The notes beneath the pieces are model-generated. The model did no database searches and was not told the DNA's origin. It saw only the letters and a list, made by a program, of their open reading frames with translations. Shown here piece after piece: positions 18,327 through 26,096 of a DNA stretch of 34,311 bases. The translations under genes were made by a program, and so were the position numbers. Source of the stretch: a virus; the IMG/VR virus record IMGVR_UViG_3300020185_000146, positions 1 through 34,311 of that record; one strand, written 5' to 3'. The first letter of the stretch is position 1. Every line of letters begins with the position of its first letter.

Positions 18327-18815
18327 TTAATAGTTTAATACACAGTAGTCAGGTGCTACAGTCATTGTAATAGACTGAGCTGTATTTTCTGTATCCCAGC
18401 TATAATCACCGAAATTAGCGTCTACAATAAAGCATCCTTTCAAAATCCATTCTGAAACTATATCACCGACAGGACCTAAAACACTTAATGTTAAGTCCTT
18501 TTTGTAATAATCAGAATAACCATCTCTACCTGTTACGGATTCGTGGTGTAATCTTACCCATTCCATTATTTGTTGGGTTCCCGAAGGAGAAATGGGGTCG
18601 TGCAAGGTTAACTGAACATTACCCCAAGTTGTTTTACCCTTAACTTTTCTGTACACGTTAATGTGATTAAGAGTTACTTCACCTTGTGTTAATGTAATAG
18701 CACCAACACCTTTTACTATATATGACTCAATGCCATCAACTGACATTAAGAATCTATTCTGTTGTTTGGGTTCAAACGCTGTAAAAAACAGCTCGTTTGT
18801 ATCTAATACTGCCAT
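18327..18815 (-). CDS. gp19: Tail tube protein, T4 gp19-like
   Basis: This 162-aa protein is almost exactly the length of T4 gp19 (163 aa). It begins MAVLDTNELFFTAFEPKQQNRFLM, followed by a strand ending in the IESYIVKGVGAI region and a central TTWGNVQLTLHDPISPSGTQ. That is the usual 'NRF.m.i.g......v.....p........v......v.G...WG.v.lt..Dp' tube pattern. A C-terminal GCFIVDANFGDYSWDTENTA and SITMTVAPDYC follow, as in the gp19 family, where the tube ring's outer strands end. It lies directly downstream of two sheath genes, as expected for the sheath-tube pair, and is followed by a strong terminator. The leader is A-rich (AAAATAAAAATAAGAAAAT before ATG) with no Shine-Dalgarno. The tube forms the inner channel of the contractile tail. 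Confidence 0.9.
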   Translation of the reverse strand: MAVLDTNELFFTAFEPKQQNRFLMSVDGIESYIVKGVGAITLTQGEVTLNHINVYRKVKGKTTWGNVQLTLHDPISPSGTQQIMEWVRLHHESVTGRDGYSDYYKKDLTLSVLGPVGDIVSEWILKGCFIVDANFGDYSWDTENTAQSITMTVAPDYCVLNY

Positions 18816-18870
18816 ATTTTCTTATTTTTATTTTGTTTGCGTTGTATTTAATTTAAAATTATAAAACTTA

Positions 18871-20640
18871 TTAAGCTGGGAATTCAGCACCTGTTGGTAA
18901 GACATTGAAGTCGAGTACTACAAATTCCGCAGATTTTACGGGTTGGAGGTAAATAGCACCTCTCAACTCATTTCTATCAATTACATCAGGACCATTGTTA
19001 GTATCATCCATTACTACTTTAAAAGCATATATGCCTTGTCTTTGTTGTACTAATTCCATATAAGGATTAACAACTGCAAGAAAAGCATTTCTAGTTGCTA
19101 AAGAGTTAGGTTCAAATACTAAATTTTGAGCAACATTACCAATAAAGTCTTTAAGTGTTATTAACAATCTTCTAACATTAACTCTGTCAGTTGCTGATGC
19201 CGCTGATTGTAATGTTTTTTGACCATATACCGCTACACCTGTAGATGGGAATTTAACAAGTGGGTTTACTTTATTTTCATACAAAGTATCTCTATCAGCT
19301 CTAGGTAATGTTCTTTCAGGAAGAACTACATTTGCTATATTACCTCTAGTTAAACCTGCAGGAGCAAACCATGCAGCTGATGTGTTATCATTAAAGACAT
19401 ATACTGATGGGATCAGAGTTGATGCAGGGCACCAAACTGCTTTACCAGTTTGTGAATCGTTTGTTAACAACCAAGGCCAATATGAAGCACCATATGAGGT
19501 ATTTAATAAATTAGCTTGAGTAGTTACGTCACTTACATCTTTTCCATAAGTAACTAAATCAATAGGTATAAGAGCATCTGTTCTAGTCTGTATATCGGTG
19601 ATAAGCTCATCAATTATACTTTTGTGAGTTGCAAATTCATATATTAATCCAGGTAAAGATATTACATTAAATTTATATTGATCTTTATTTTTTAAAATAT
19701 CAACAAAATTTGAATAATCAGCTGAAGGGGTTAATCCTTGAGAATTAGTATTAGTAATATTTTCATTCATATTACATCCACCTGCGGGAACTACAAGTCC
19801 TTTTCCTGAAGCAAAAGCTCCATTTTGAATAGCAGGAACTGAAGCGGTGAAATCAGCATTACTTATATTACCTGCTGCATCTAAATAATTAGGAGTTGTT
19901 TCATTTACTGCTGAAACATATACATAATTACTTTTAGAAGGATATTCACCATTAATTTTTACATAATAGTCGCTATTATCGGGGTCAATTCCTACTTCAG
20001 AATAAGTATCTCCAATTAATTTAGAAATATAATTGTCTGAAAAAGGGTCTAAGCTTACACCTCTATAGGTTTCAATTACTTTTTTATCCGTAGATTTATC
20101 ATCAGCTTGTCTGATAATAAGGGTAAAAGTACCTGAAGCTTCATCTCTAGAAGTAATTTCCCATCTTAAATTATCTTTAGAACCACTTACTAAAGTTGAA
20201 GTAGCGTGACTATTATAGAAGTCAGTAGACGAAGTACTATTCATCACAGCTCCTTGAGAAATTGTTGTTAATTCGAATACACCAGTTCCTGTATAAGTGC
20301 CATCATAACTTGCACTATTTCCTACTTTAGTAGATACTGAAGAAGTGAAAGAGGTAAAGTCACGAACTACCCTTTGTACTAATAAATTAGTACCTCCTTG
20401 TTGGAAGTAATTTTGGGCTGTTATTGAAGTTAAAAATGAGTAATCTTCTCCACCACTTAAAAAAGTAGTTCCGAATTTAGTTTTGAAGTCACTAAAAGTA
20501 GTTACTGTAGTAGGAATACCTACGGGTCCTAAAGGGGTAGGACCCACAACAGCTGCCCCTACAGGGGCGGCTGCTGCTTCTAATATTGTAGGCACATCCT
20601 CATTAGTAAATACTCCTGGTGAGATTATTTGTTCTGCCAT
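18871..20640 (-). CDS. gp18: Tail sheath protein, second copy
   Basis: This 589-aa protein is similar throughout to the sheath gene immediately upstream. It shares MAEQIISPGVFTNE at the N-terminus, GPTPLGPVGIPT with the matching strand near residue 35, NYFQQGGTNLLVQRV near 80, and a C-terminal domain with RVNVRRLLITLKDFI, NPYMELVQQRQGIYAFKVVM, NGPDVIDRNELRGAIYLQP and NVLPTGAEFPA. These are the features of the phage sheath family (T4 gp18, 659 aa), whose C-terminal domain carries the inter-subunit strands. The middle (residues 120-330) differs most between the two copies; in T4 the middle domains face outward. The gap to the upstream copy is 41 nt with no promoter motif, and the tube follows after 55 nt. 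Sheath assignment is secure. Whether both copies are in the virion is unknown. Confidence 0.93.
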   Translation of the reverse strand: MAEQIISPGVFTNEDVPTILEAAAAPVGAAVVGPTPLGPVGIPTTVTTFSDFKTKFGTTFLSGGEDYSFLTSITAQNYFQQGGTNLLVQRVVRDFTSFTSSVSTKVGNSASYDGTYTGTGVFELTTISQGAVMNSTSSTDFYNSHATSTLVSGSKDNLRWEITSRDEASGTFTLIIRQADDKSTDKKVIETYRGVSLDPFSDNYISKLIGDTYSEVGIDPDNSDYYVKINGEYPSKSNYVYVSAVNETTPNYLDAAGNISNADFTASVPAIQNGAFASGKGLVVPAGGCNMNENITNTNSQGLTPSADYSNFVDILKNKDQYKFNVISLPGLIYEFATHKSIIDELITDIQTRTDALIPIDLVTYGKDVSDVTTQANLLNTSYGASYWPWLLTNDSQTGKAVWCPASTLIPSVYVFNDNTSAAWFAPAGLTRGNIANVVLPERTLPRADRDTLYENKVNPLVKFPSTGVAVYGQKTLQSAASATDRVNVRRLLITLKDFIGNVAQNLVFEPNSLATRNAFLAVVNPYMELVQQRQGIYAFKVVMDDTNNGPDVIDRNELRGAIYLQPVKSAEFVVLDFNVLPTGAEFPA

Positions 20641-20681
20641 GTTATTTTATTTTCAAATGTTTATTTTAATTATTTATTTAA

Positions 20682-22445
20682 TTAAGCGGTAGGGAATTCA
20701 GCACCTGTTGGTAAGACATTAAAATCAAGTATTATAAATTCTGCAGTCTTAACGGGTTGGAGATAAATAGCACCTCTTAATTCGTTTCTATCAATAACAT
20801 CAGGGCCGTTATTAGTAGCATCCATTACTACTTTAAAGGCGTACAAACCTTGTTTTTGTTGTACAACTTCAAGATAAGGATTAACAACTGCCAAGAAACT
20901 ATTTCTAGTTGCTAAAGAATTAGGTTCAAATACTAAATCTTGAGCTACATTATTGATAAAGTTTTTTAAAGAAATTAACAATCTTCTAACATTAACTCTA
21001 TCCGTTGCAGAGGCTTTTGTTTGAAGTGTTTTTTGACCGTATACTACAACACCTGTGTTGGGGAATGTAGCAATAGGATTTACTTTATTAGTATACAAAG
21101 TATCTCTTGAAGATCTTGGTAATGTTCTTTCAGGGGCTATTACTTTAGGCATAGATCCTCTAGTAAAGCCTGCGGGAGCAAACCAAGCTTCAGCATTATT
21201 ATCATTAAAAACATATACTGATGGGATAATGGTTGATGCAGGCACCCAAGCATTTTTATTTAAATCTTCATCACGTACTTTAACCCAAGGCCAATAAGAA
21301 GACGCATATGAAGTATTTAAAGTACCTGCTTGAGTAGTTACAGTTGATAAAGCAGCATTATATGGAACTAAATCTATTGGAATCAAAGCATCACCCCTAG
21401 CAGTTAAATTAGTAATAATACTATCTAATTGTGTTTTATGACTGGATTGGTTATAAAGTAATCCCGGAGTAAATAACACATTATAAGGGAATTCATCTTT
21501 ATTCTTTAAAAGATTAATTGCACCTTCATAATCGTCACCTTCTAGTCCTTGAGTATTTTTATCTACAATATTTTCATTATATAAAGTACCTGCAGCTTGA
21601 GCTCCAAAAATTGTACCACTTGCATTTCCAAATGAACCACTTTGATTAGCAGGTATTTTAAAGGCATCCGCTGCTATTCTAATATTATTATCTTCGTCTA
21701 AATAATCAGGAGTAGTATAATTAACTGAATTAATTACCACATATTTACTAATATTTGGGTATTGTCCTGTTACACTGACATAATATCCGTTTGAACTATC
21801 TCCTGCAATAGATTTGACTTGGTTACCAACTCTTTTAGCAATAAAGTTTGGTGAACGTGGGTCTAGGTTAACTCCTCTAAAGGTTTCTAATATAATCTTT
21901 TCAGAATTTCTATCATCACCTTGTCTAACACTTAAAGTAAAAGTACCAGATCCTGTGTCTGCTTGGGAAATTTCCCATCTTAAATTGTCTTTAGTACCTG
22001 TTGGAAGAGTATTACCTGCGGCTTCGGTGTCACCAGTATTCATTTTATCCCCTTCAGAAATGGTATTAATTTGGAATACATTATTATCCGCTAAAGCACC
22101 ACCATCACTACCCGTTTCAATTTGAGAAGAAGTTGCTGCTGTAAAAGCATTACCAGCGTCTGAAGCACTAGCTACTCTAGTTACTAATAAACGTTGTCCT
22201 CCTTGTTGGAAATAGTTGTAAGCTGCTATATTGGTAAAATAGTTTCTAGCTACACCTCCACTAACAAAGGTACCACCAAATTTTTGTATATAGTCACTAT
22301 AAGTTGTTGTTATAGTAGGAACCCCAACAGGACCTAATACTGTAGGACCTATAATAGCAGCACCTACAGGTACTACGGGGGCTTCAGTTGTCACAGGAAC
22401 ACTTTCATTTGTAAATACTCCTGGTGAGATTATTTGTTCTGCCAT
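20682..22445 (-). CDS. gp18: Tail sheath protein, first copy
   Basis: This 587-aa sheath protein starts MAEQIISPGVFTNESVPVTT and has GPTVLGPVGVPTITTTYSDY, NYFQQGGQRLLVTRV, RVNVRRLLISLKNFINNVAQ, NPYLEVVQQKQGLYAFKVVM and, at the C-terminus, EFIILDFNVLPTGAEFPTA. It is the first gene of the sheath-sheath-tube unit and has a promoter-like motif 23 nt upstream. Both sheath copies share not only the coding ends but also the bases just before the ATG (AAATAAC and similar), which indicates a tandem duplication including the leader. Sheath subunits stack around the tube and contract to drive it through the host envelope. The two copies have diverged most between about residues 110 and 330. Confidence 0.93.
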   Translation of the reverse strand: MAEQIISPGVFTNESVPVTTEAPVVPVGAAIIGPTVLGPVGVPTITTTYSDYIQKFGGTFVSGGVARNYFTNIAAYNYFQQGGQRLLVTRVASASDAGNAFTAATSSQIETGSDGGALADNNVFQINTISEGDKMNTGDTEAAGNTLPTGTKDNLRWEISQADTGSGTFTLSVRQGDDRNSEKIILETFRGVNLDPRSPNFIAKRVGNQVKSIAGDSSNGYYVSVTGQYPNISKYVVINSVNYTTPDYLDEDNNIRIAADAFKIPANQSGSFGNASGTIFGAQAAGTLYNENIVDKNTQGLEGDDYEGAINLLKNKDEFPYNVLFTPGLLYNQSSHKTQLDSIITNLTARGDALIPIDLVPYNAALSTVTTQAGTLNTSYASSYWPWVKVRDEDLNKNAWVPASTIIPSVYVFNDNNAEAWFAPAGFTRGSMPKVIAPERTLPRSSRDTLYTNKVNPIATFPNTGVVVYGQKTLQTKASATDRVNVRRLLISLKNFINNVAQDLVFEPNSLATRNSFLAVVNPYLEVVQQKQGLYAFKVVMDATNNGPDVIDRNELRGAIYLQPVKTAEFIILDFNVLPTGAEFPTA

Positions 22446-22462
22446 GTTATTTTAAATTAATT

Positions 22463-22476
22463 TTGTTGATAAATAT
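22463..22476 (-). promoter_or_regulatory. Putative late promoter motif upstream of sheath-sheath-tube unit
   Basis: The coding strand reads ATATTTAT then CAACAA, with the 8-mer 23 nt before the first sheath ATG. In this copy the motif is inside a short inverted repeat (TTGATA, 2 nt, TATCAA), which the other copies lack. Confidence 0.55.
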
Positions 22477-22497
22477 CAAAGTTTTTCAAGTTGCGTT

Positions 22498-22749
22498 TTA
22501 TTGTTTAGAAATGGTTCCATGTTCTAAATTAATGACCCCATCTCCATATTTTTTATTTAAAGTATTAGCTATTTCAATTTCTTTTTGTTTTACTTTATCT
22601 AGTTTTTCAATAAATTTTTCTTTTTGTAACTCAAGAGATTGAATTTGATATTCAACTGGGCCAAAAGAATCTATTAAATTATTTTGTTCTTGTTGTAATT
22701 CTTTTAATTCCTTTAATTCTTGTTCTTCTAATGATATAACATTTTCCAT
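22498..22749 (-). CDS. Small coiled-coil protein (83 aa) between gp15-like and sheath genes
   Basis: Residues 5-68 form one continuous, highly charged heptad-like helix (LEEQELKELKELQQEQNNLI..., then LELQKEKFIEKLDKVKQKEI). The end reads LNKKYGDGVINLEHGTI, a short hairpin-like tail. I have seen similar small 'coiled coil plus KYG.G.INL..G' proteins in tail-gene clusters of marine T4-like phages, but I know of no assigned function. It has its own promoter-like motif 18 nt upstream and sits between the tail-completion gene and the sheath gene. A scaffold or assembly factor for tail or neck is possible from context only. Confidence 0.75.
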   Translation of the reverse strand: MENVISLEEQELKELKELQQEQNNLIDSFGPVEYQIQSLELQKEKFIEKLDKVKQKEIEIANTLNKKYGDGVINLEHGTISKQ

Positions 22750-22761
22750 AATATAATACTT

Positions 22762-22775
22762 TTGAATATAAATAT
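22762..22775 (-). promoter_or_regulatory. Putative late promoter motif upstream of 83-aa coiled-coil gene
   Basis: The coding strand reads ATATTTAT then ATTCAA, with the 8-mer 18 nt before the ATG and just after the gp15-like gene's stop. Confidence 0.5.
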
Positions 22776-22785
22776 GGTAAAATTT

Positions 22786-23700
22786 TTATAAATTGGTATT
22801 AATGTCATCTAAGAAACGATTCTTTCTTTCATTTGTAAGAGCTTCAGAGGTTTCACTTGTAAAGTTTATTTTAGAGTCAGTAGAGTATTTGTTCAAAGCA
22901 TTAAGATCTTTTTGAACTACATTAGGAATAATATATCCCGGCATTTTTATATCAAAATTTGCTTTTACCATACGTTGGGAACCTGCTTGAATTTCTGTTA
23001 CTGTTTGATAACTACTAATTAAAGCTCTAAATTTAAACCTTTCAGGATCTCCCCAATAAGTGTCTGCTGCAAAATTAATAGCTTCTATTATATGGTTTAA
23101 TTGTTCGACATAGTAAGTGTAAACTATACAACTATATAATAAATTTACATAATCAGGCATAACTACTGCTTGATAAGTTTTAATAGGTTCATATCCATTT
23201 AAAATACTTATATTATTATAAGAATTTTGACGAGTGTATTTTTGTTGAAAAACCCTATAAGTTTGAGGATAATTAGCATCTATTTTAGTAGTAATACCCC
23301 TAACTCTATCTATATTTATTCTCCTAAACATAATAATAGGAGCCATAATTTTACCTTTATCATCTCTATAATATCCATCCTTTTGTACTGATTTCCAACG
23401 TTCAGGGGAACCATATATTACGGGGACAGCTATCCTATTACCATTTTGGATTACTGAAGGGCGGATTACATTATCAAAATAATATTTAATAGTTTCATCT
23501 ATGTCCTTAATGCCTATTGTTAAAGGTTTATGGGTATCATCTTTTTGGGAGAGTTGTTTTGCTCTTTCAGGGTTAACAACTTGGTTATTAGTCCTAGTGT
23601 CAATAGGAGTATTAGGATTACCCCTATGAGGATCCGTAGGGGTAATTTGGGAAAGGGATATTTCTCTTTGTGATTTAGGGATTGGGGTTTTGCCTGCCAT
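22786..23700 (-). CDS. gp15: Tail completion and sheath stabiliser protein, T4 gp15-like
   Basis: This 304-aa protein has a hydrophilic N-terminus (residues 1-65). Blocks like those I recall from T4 gp15 then follow in order: AVPVIYGSPERWKSV (T4 VPITYASKEHF), IIMFRRINIDRVR (T4 LPRINL), PDYVNLLYSCIVYTYYVEQLNHIIEAI (T4 IYELSIFTRYEDDMFQIVEQI), then WGDPERFKFRALISS and MVKANFDIKMPGYIIP. gp15 caps the head-proximal end of the tail and stabilises the extended sheath. The start overlaps the preceding gene stop in TAATG. The order gp13-, gp14-, gp15-like and then sheath and tube matches T4, with the terminase genes absent from between. It is longer than T4 gp15 (272 aa) because of the N-terminal tail. 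Confidence 0.83.
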   Translation of the reverse strand: MAGKTPIPKSQREISLSQITPTDPHRGNPNTPIDTRTNNQVVNPERAKQLSQKDDTHKPLTIGIKDIDETIKYYFDNVIRPSVIQNGNRIAVPVIYGSPERWKSVQKDGYYRDDKGKIMAPIIMFRRINIDRVRGITTKIDANYPQTYRVFQQKYTRQNSYNNISILNGYEPIKTYQAVVMPDYVNLLYSCIVYTYYVEQLNHIIEAINFAADTYWGDPERFKFRALISSYQTVTEIQAGSQRMVKANFDIKMPGYIIPNVVQKDLNALNKYSTDSKINFTSETSEALTNERKNRFLDDINTNL

Positions 23701-24206
23701 TACCTTTCTTTAGTTATGCCAAATTTATCAGCGGGTTCATAGTGAGTTTCACATATAACTGAGAGGCTAGCTCCAAATTTGTCTAAACCCGGATTTAGGG
23801 GGTTTACGTCATTAGGAAATTCAGGATTTTTACCCATAAAATATTGATTAGCTACAACAGTATCTACTTGATAATATCCTTCTTGGTATAATATAATGTC
23901 TCCTACTTCCATTAATACCCCTGCTTCCATTAAATCTTCTCTAAAAAATTTAAAAGTAATACCCCAATTAAAGTCTACACCTAAGTCATTTTCAGGATAT
24001 TCTTGATCACGTCTATCTATTAGTACGTTAAATAATGTAGGACCATTATAAAATTTCCCCCCTGCTGCTTCACCATATAAATTAAAAGTAGTTTCTTGTA
24101 GTTTTAGTTTATATACAGAACATTGTTGAGTAATTATATCACCTAGTAATTCTCTATTAACTTTTTTAAATAGATTAATATCTCTAGTTCCTCCAAATAA
24201 TGCCAT
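23700..24206 (-). CDS. Neck protein, T4 gp14-like (candidate)
   Basis: This 168-aa protein begins MALFGGTRDINLFKKVNREL. It has KLQETTFNLYGEAAGG, FNVLIDRRDQ, a GVDFNWGITFKFFREDLMEAG segment with DIILYQEGYYQVDTV, then NQYFMGKNPEF and a final SVICETHY strand. The 'GDII.Y.E.YYQVD.......F.GKNP' part recalls gp14 neck proteins, whose C-terminus carries a similar 'FEID.....' strand. The assignment rests mainly on position: it lies between a gp13-like and a gp15-like gene, with 1-nt TAATG overlaps on both sides, so the three are translationally coupled. gp14 proteins help seal the portal and join head to tail. I am fairly sure this is a neck component, and less sure that it is strictly gp14. Confidence 0.68.
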   Translation of the reverse strand: MALFGGTRDINLFKKVNRELLGDIITQQCSVYKLKLQETTFNLYGEAAGGKFYNGPTLFNVLIDRRDQEYPENDLGVDFNWGITFKFFREDLMEAGVLMEVGDIILYQEGYYQVDTVVANQYFMGKNPEFPNDVNPLNPGLDKFGASLSVICETHYEPADKFGITKER

Positions 24207-25360
24207 TATCCAATAAAAATTGTGCGGGGTACGTTATTTAAATCTTTTTGTAAAAACTCAGCTTCATTAGCTTTTTTTTCTAATAATTTATTACGGGAAG
24301 TTTCTTCTAGATAACCTCTTAATCTTTCTAATAAAGCAGTTTTTTCAGAAGTTGCGGCTGTAATTAAATCATTATGATTAAGTGTAGTATCTGATCCTGG
24401 GATTGGGATAGTGGTATATTTGCCTCTTATGTAACCTAACATTTCTTTAGTTAAGGCTAAAGCATATTCAAATATCCATTGTCTCCCTATGGAATTAATG
24501 TAAGCGTAAGTAGGGTTAGTATAAGGTACTGTAGAAACATCTGTTATAACTCCTACACCAGCACTTCCTGAGACTATTGGGTTATTTCTATCCGATTTGA
24601 GGATATAATTAAAATATAATTTTTCATCTCTTAAAGGAATTGGGAATATTCTAATCTTATTATTTACTAATTCAAAACTATAATTAGATTTTCTAATTTG
24701 GTCATTAAATTCAATAGCTTGGAGTTTTGCTAGGTCATAATTTATAGGCATCATCATAAAATTGATACCTGGGGACATTCCTCCAAATCCAAATTGGTCC
24801 ATAAAACTCCCCATATCTGATGTTCCTACTCCTGCATAGGGATCAAAGAAACGGACAATTGCAGGTCTAGCTTCATAAAATATTTTTTTAACTTCTATAT
24901 TATTTTTACTTTCACTTATAGAATCAGCAAACTCTTGTAAATCGTATACTTGAGTACCTTTTGTCATTTCAATGCTACCTGTTCTATATTCAACATTACC
25001 TCCTACACCAGCTTCAACTCCATATTGTTCTGCTATTTGTATTGTTCTCCCCAAATTAGGTTGGGTAAGTTTATAATTTAAATTGGATCCTGTAGTAGCT
25101 CCTTCTAGGGATAAATAATTTTCACTTGCCTTAAAAGCAAATACTTCATTACCATAAGTAGTTACTGCTTCTTCAAATGCCGTATAAAAATTAATATCTT
25201 GTAATTCTACATCTGTAAGAGGATATCCTAAACGGCGTGAACAAAATACCGCTACCTTTTCAGCATCAGTTTGAAATTCTATATCATTATCATAAAAACC
25301 AAAAGGAGTATCCCCGGGGAAAAATGAACTAGAGCCGGGCCATATAGGGGTATTTGCCAT
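24206..25360 (-). CDS. Neck protein, T4 gp13-like (candidate)
   Basis: This 384-aa protein begins MANTPIWPGSSSFFPGDTPFGFY. Residues 30-75 (AEKVAVFCSRRLGYPLTDVE, then NFYTAFEEAVTTYGNEV) recall head-tail connector folds. The C-terminal third has QWIFEYALALTKEMLGYIRGKY, then PGSDTTLNHNDLI and EKTALLERLRGYLEE, resembling gp13-type neck proteins ('...YA.A..KE.LG.IRGKY...P.PG...TLN...L...A..EK..L...L'). In T4, gp13 and gp14 form the collar that closes the filled head. It is the first gene of a TAATG-linked trio and has a promoter-like motif 11 nt upstream of its ATG. A Met/Gly-rich stretch at about residues 180-205 (FGFGGMSPGINFMMMPINYD) is probably a loop. Assignment to gp13 is by motif memory and synteny. 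Confidence 0.68.
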   Translation of the reverse strand: MANTPIWPGSSSFFPGDTPFGFYDNDIEFQTDAEKVAVFCSRRLGYPLTDVELQDINFYTAFEEAVTTYGNEVFAFKASENYLSLEGATTGSNLNYKLTQPNLGRTIQIAEQYGVEAGVGGNVEYRTGSIEMTKGTQVYDLQEFADSISESKNNIEVKKIFYEARPAIVRFFDPYAGVGTSDMGSFMDQFGFGGMSPGINFMMMPINYDLAKLQAIEFNDQIRKSNYSFELVNNKIRIFPIPLRDEKLYFNYILKSDRNNPIVSGSAGVGVITDVSTVPYTNPTYAYINSIGRQWIFEYALALTKEMLGYIRGKYTTIPIPGSDTTLNHNDLITAATSEKTALLERLRGYLEETSRNKLLEKKANEAEFLQKDLNNVPRTIFIG

Positions 25361-25365
25361 GTTGT

Positions 25366-25379
25366 TTGTTTATAAATAT
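25366..25379 (-). promoter_or_regulatory. Putative late promoter motif upstream of neck gene trio
   Basis: The coding strand reads ATATTTAT then AAACAA. The 8-mer is only 11 nt before the ATG of the gp13-like gene, so a promoter here would give an almost leaderless message. Confidence 0.55.
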
Positions 25380-25402
25380 TATAAATTCCAACAAAAGCAA
25401 AA

Positions 25403-26095
25403 TTAAGTAATACCATTTATAGAATCAATATCCCCCCAAACAGTACCATTCCAATTATTTATGTTAGCTGTGGCTATCCCGTCTACTTCGGCAACACCTG
25501 CTGGACCTGACCCTCCGCCTGTTAAGGTATAATCTAAATATATATTTGCTGCTACACTTGCATCTATTCCAAATATATAACTTACAGCTGAACCGGGATC
25601 AGAATTACTATAATCATTATCGTATTGTATAACAGCGCAAATAAAGTAGTCATTAGTTTGCATGTCCGAGAATGCCGTACTTTTTAAAGTAAAGACATTA
25701 TTAGAACTAGTATTCCACCCATTAAAGTTATCATTGTAATTAGTGTTAAAACTTAAATTACTATAATCTCCTCCTGTTATGGCACTTTGTCCATCTCCAC
25801 CAAAAGCGGTACTTGGTACTAATATTCTTCTACCTCCACTACTACTAAAACCTTTAACATTTACAGAGGCAGCACTAACTGTTCCTGTAATTGCGGTGGT
25901 ATCAAAATAAAGAAAAGTTCTATATATATTATATGCTAAACCTCTTCCTCCACTAGAAGCTACATAAGAAAAAGCATTTGCAGATTGGCCTGAAATATTT
26001 GCAGATTGACCAGTTGTACCATTTCGAACAGCATTGTGACTTGGTTGATTTACTAATCTGGAATAAGCAGCCGTTGAGACATTTATTGTAGGCAT
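25403..26095 (-). CDS. Small adhesin/fibre-associated protein (230 aa)
   Basis: This Ser/Gly/Asn-rich, low-charge protein appears all-beta. Residues 45-75 (SSGGRGLAYNIYRTFLYFDTTAI) and the following SAASVNVKGF resemble the 'R.yl.FDts.i....i..A.l' start of beta-sandwich carbohydrate-associated domains. The C-terminus (ANINNWNGTVWGDIDSINGIT) looks like the short 'I..WNG..W..I..ING' tail seen at the end of phage fibre-type proteins. The start is 1 nt after the stop of the 625-aa fibre, so it is the last member of that fibre unit. It may be a fibre tip, accessory adhesin or decoration protein. No chaperone-like features are seen. The virion role is inferred from composition and context. Confidence 0.7.
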   Translation of the reverse strand: MPTINVSTAAYSRLVNQPSHNAVRNGTTGQSANISGQSANAFSYVASSGGRGLAYNIYRTFLYFDTTAITGTVSAASVNVKGFSSSGGRRILVPSTAFGGDGQSAITGGDYSNLSFNTNYNDNFNGWNTSSNNVFTLKSTAFSDMQTNDYFICAVIQYDNDYSNSDPGSAVSYIFGIDASVAANIYLDYTLTGGGSGPAGVAEVDGIATANINNWNGTVWGDIDSINGIT

Positions 26096-26096
26096 A

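Noticed and set aside
20641-20681. Separate promoter for the second sheath gene
   Set aside because: The 41-nt gap is AT-rich but does not contain the ATATTTAT element or a terminator, so co-transcription with the first sheath gene is simpler.
22467-22480. TTGATA-AA-TATCAA inverted repeat as an operator
   Set aside because: It is made by the promoter-like motif plus flanking bases in this copy only. The other nine copies lack the symmetry.
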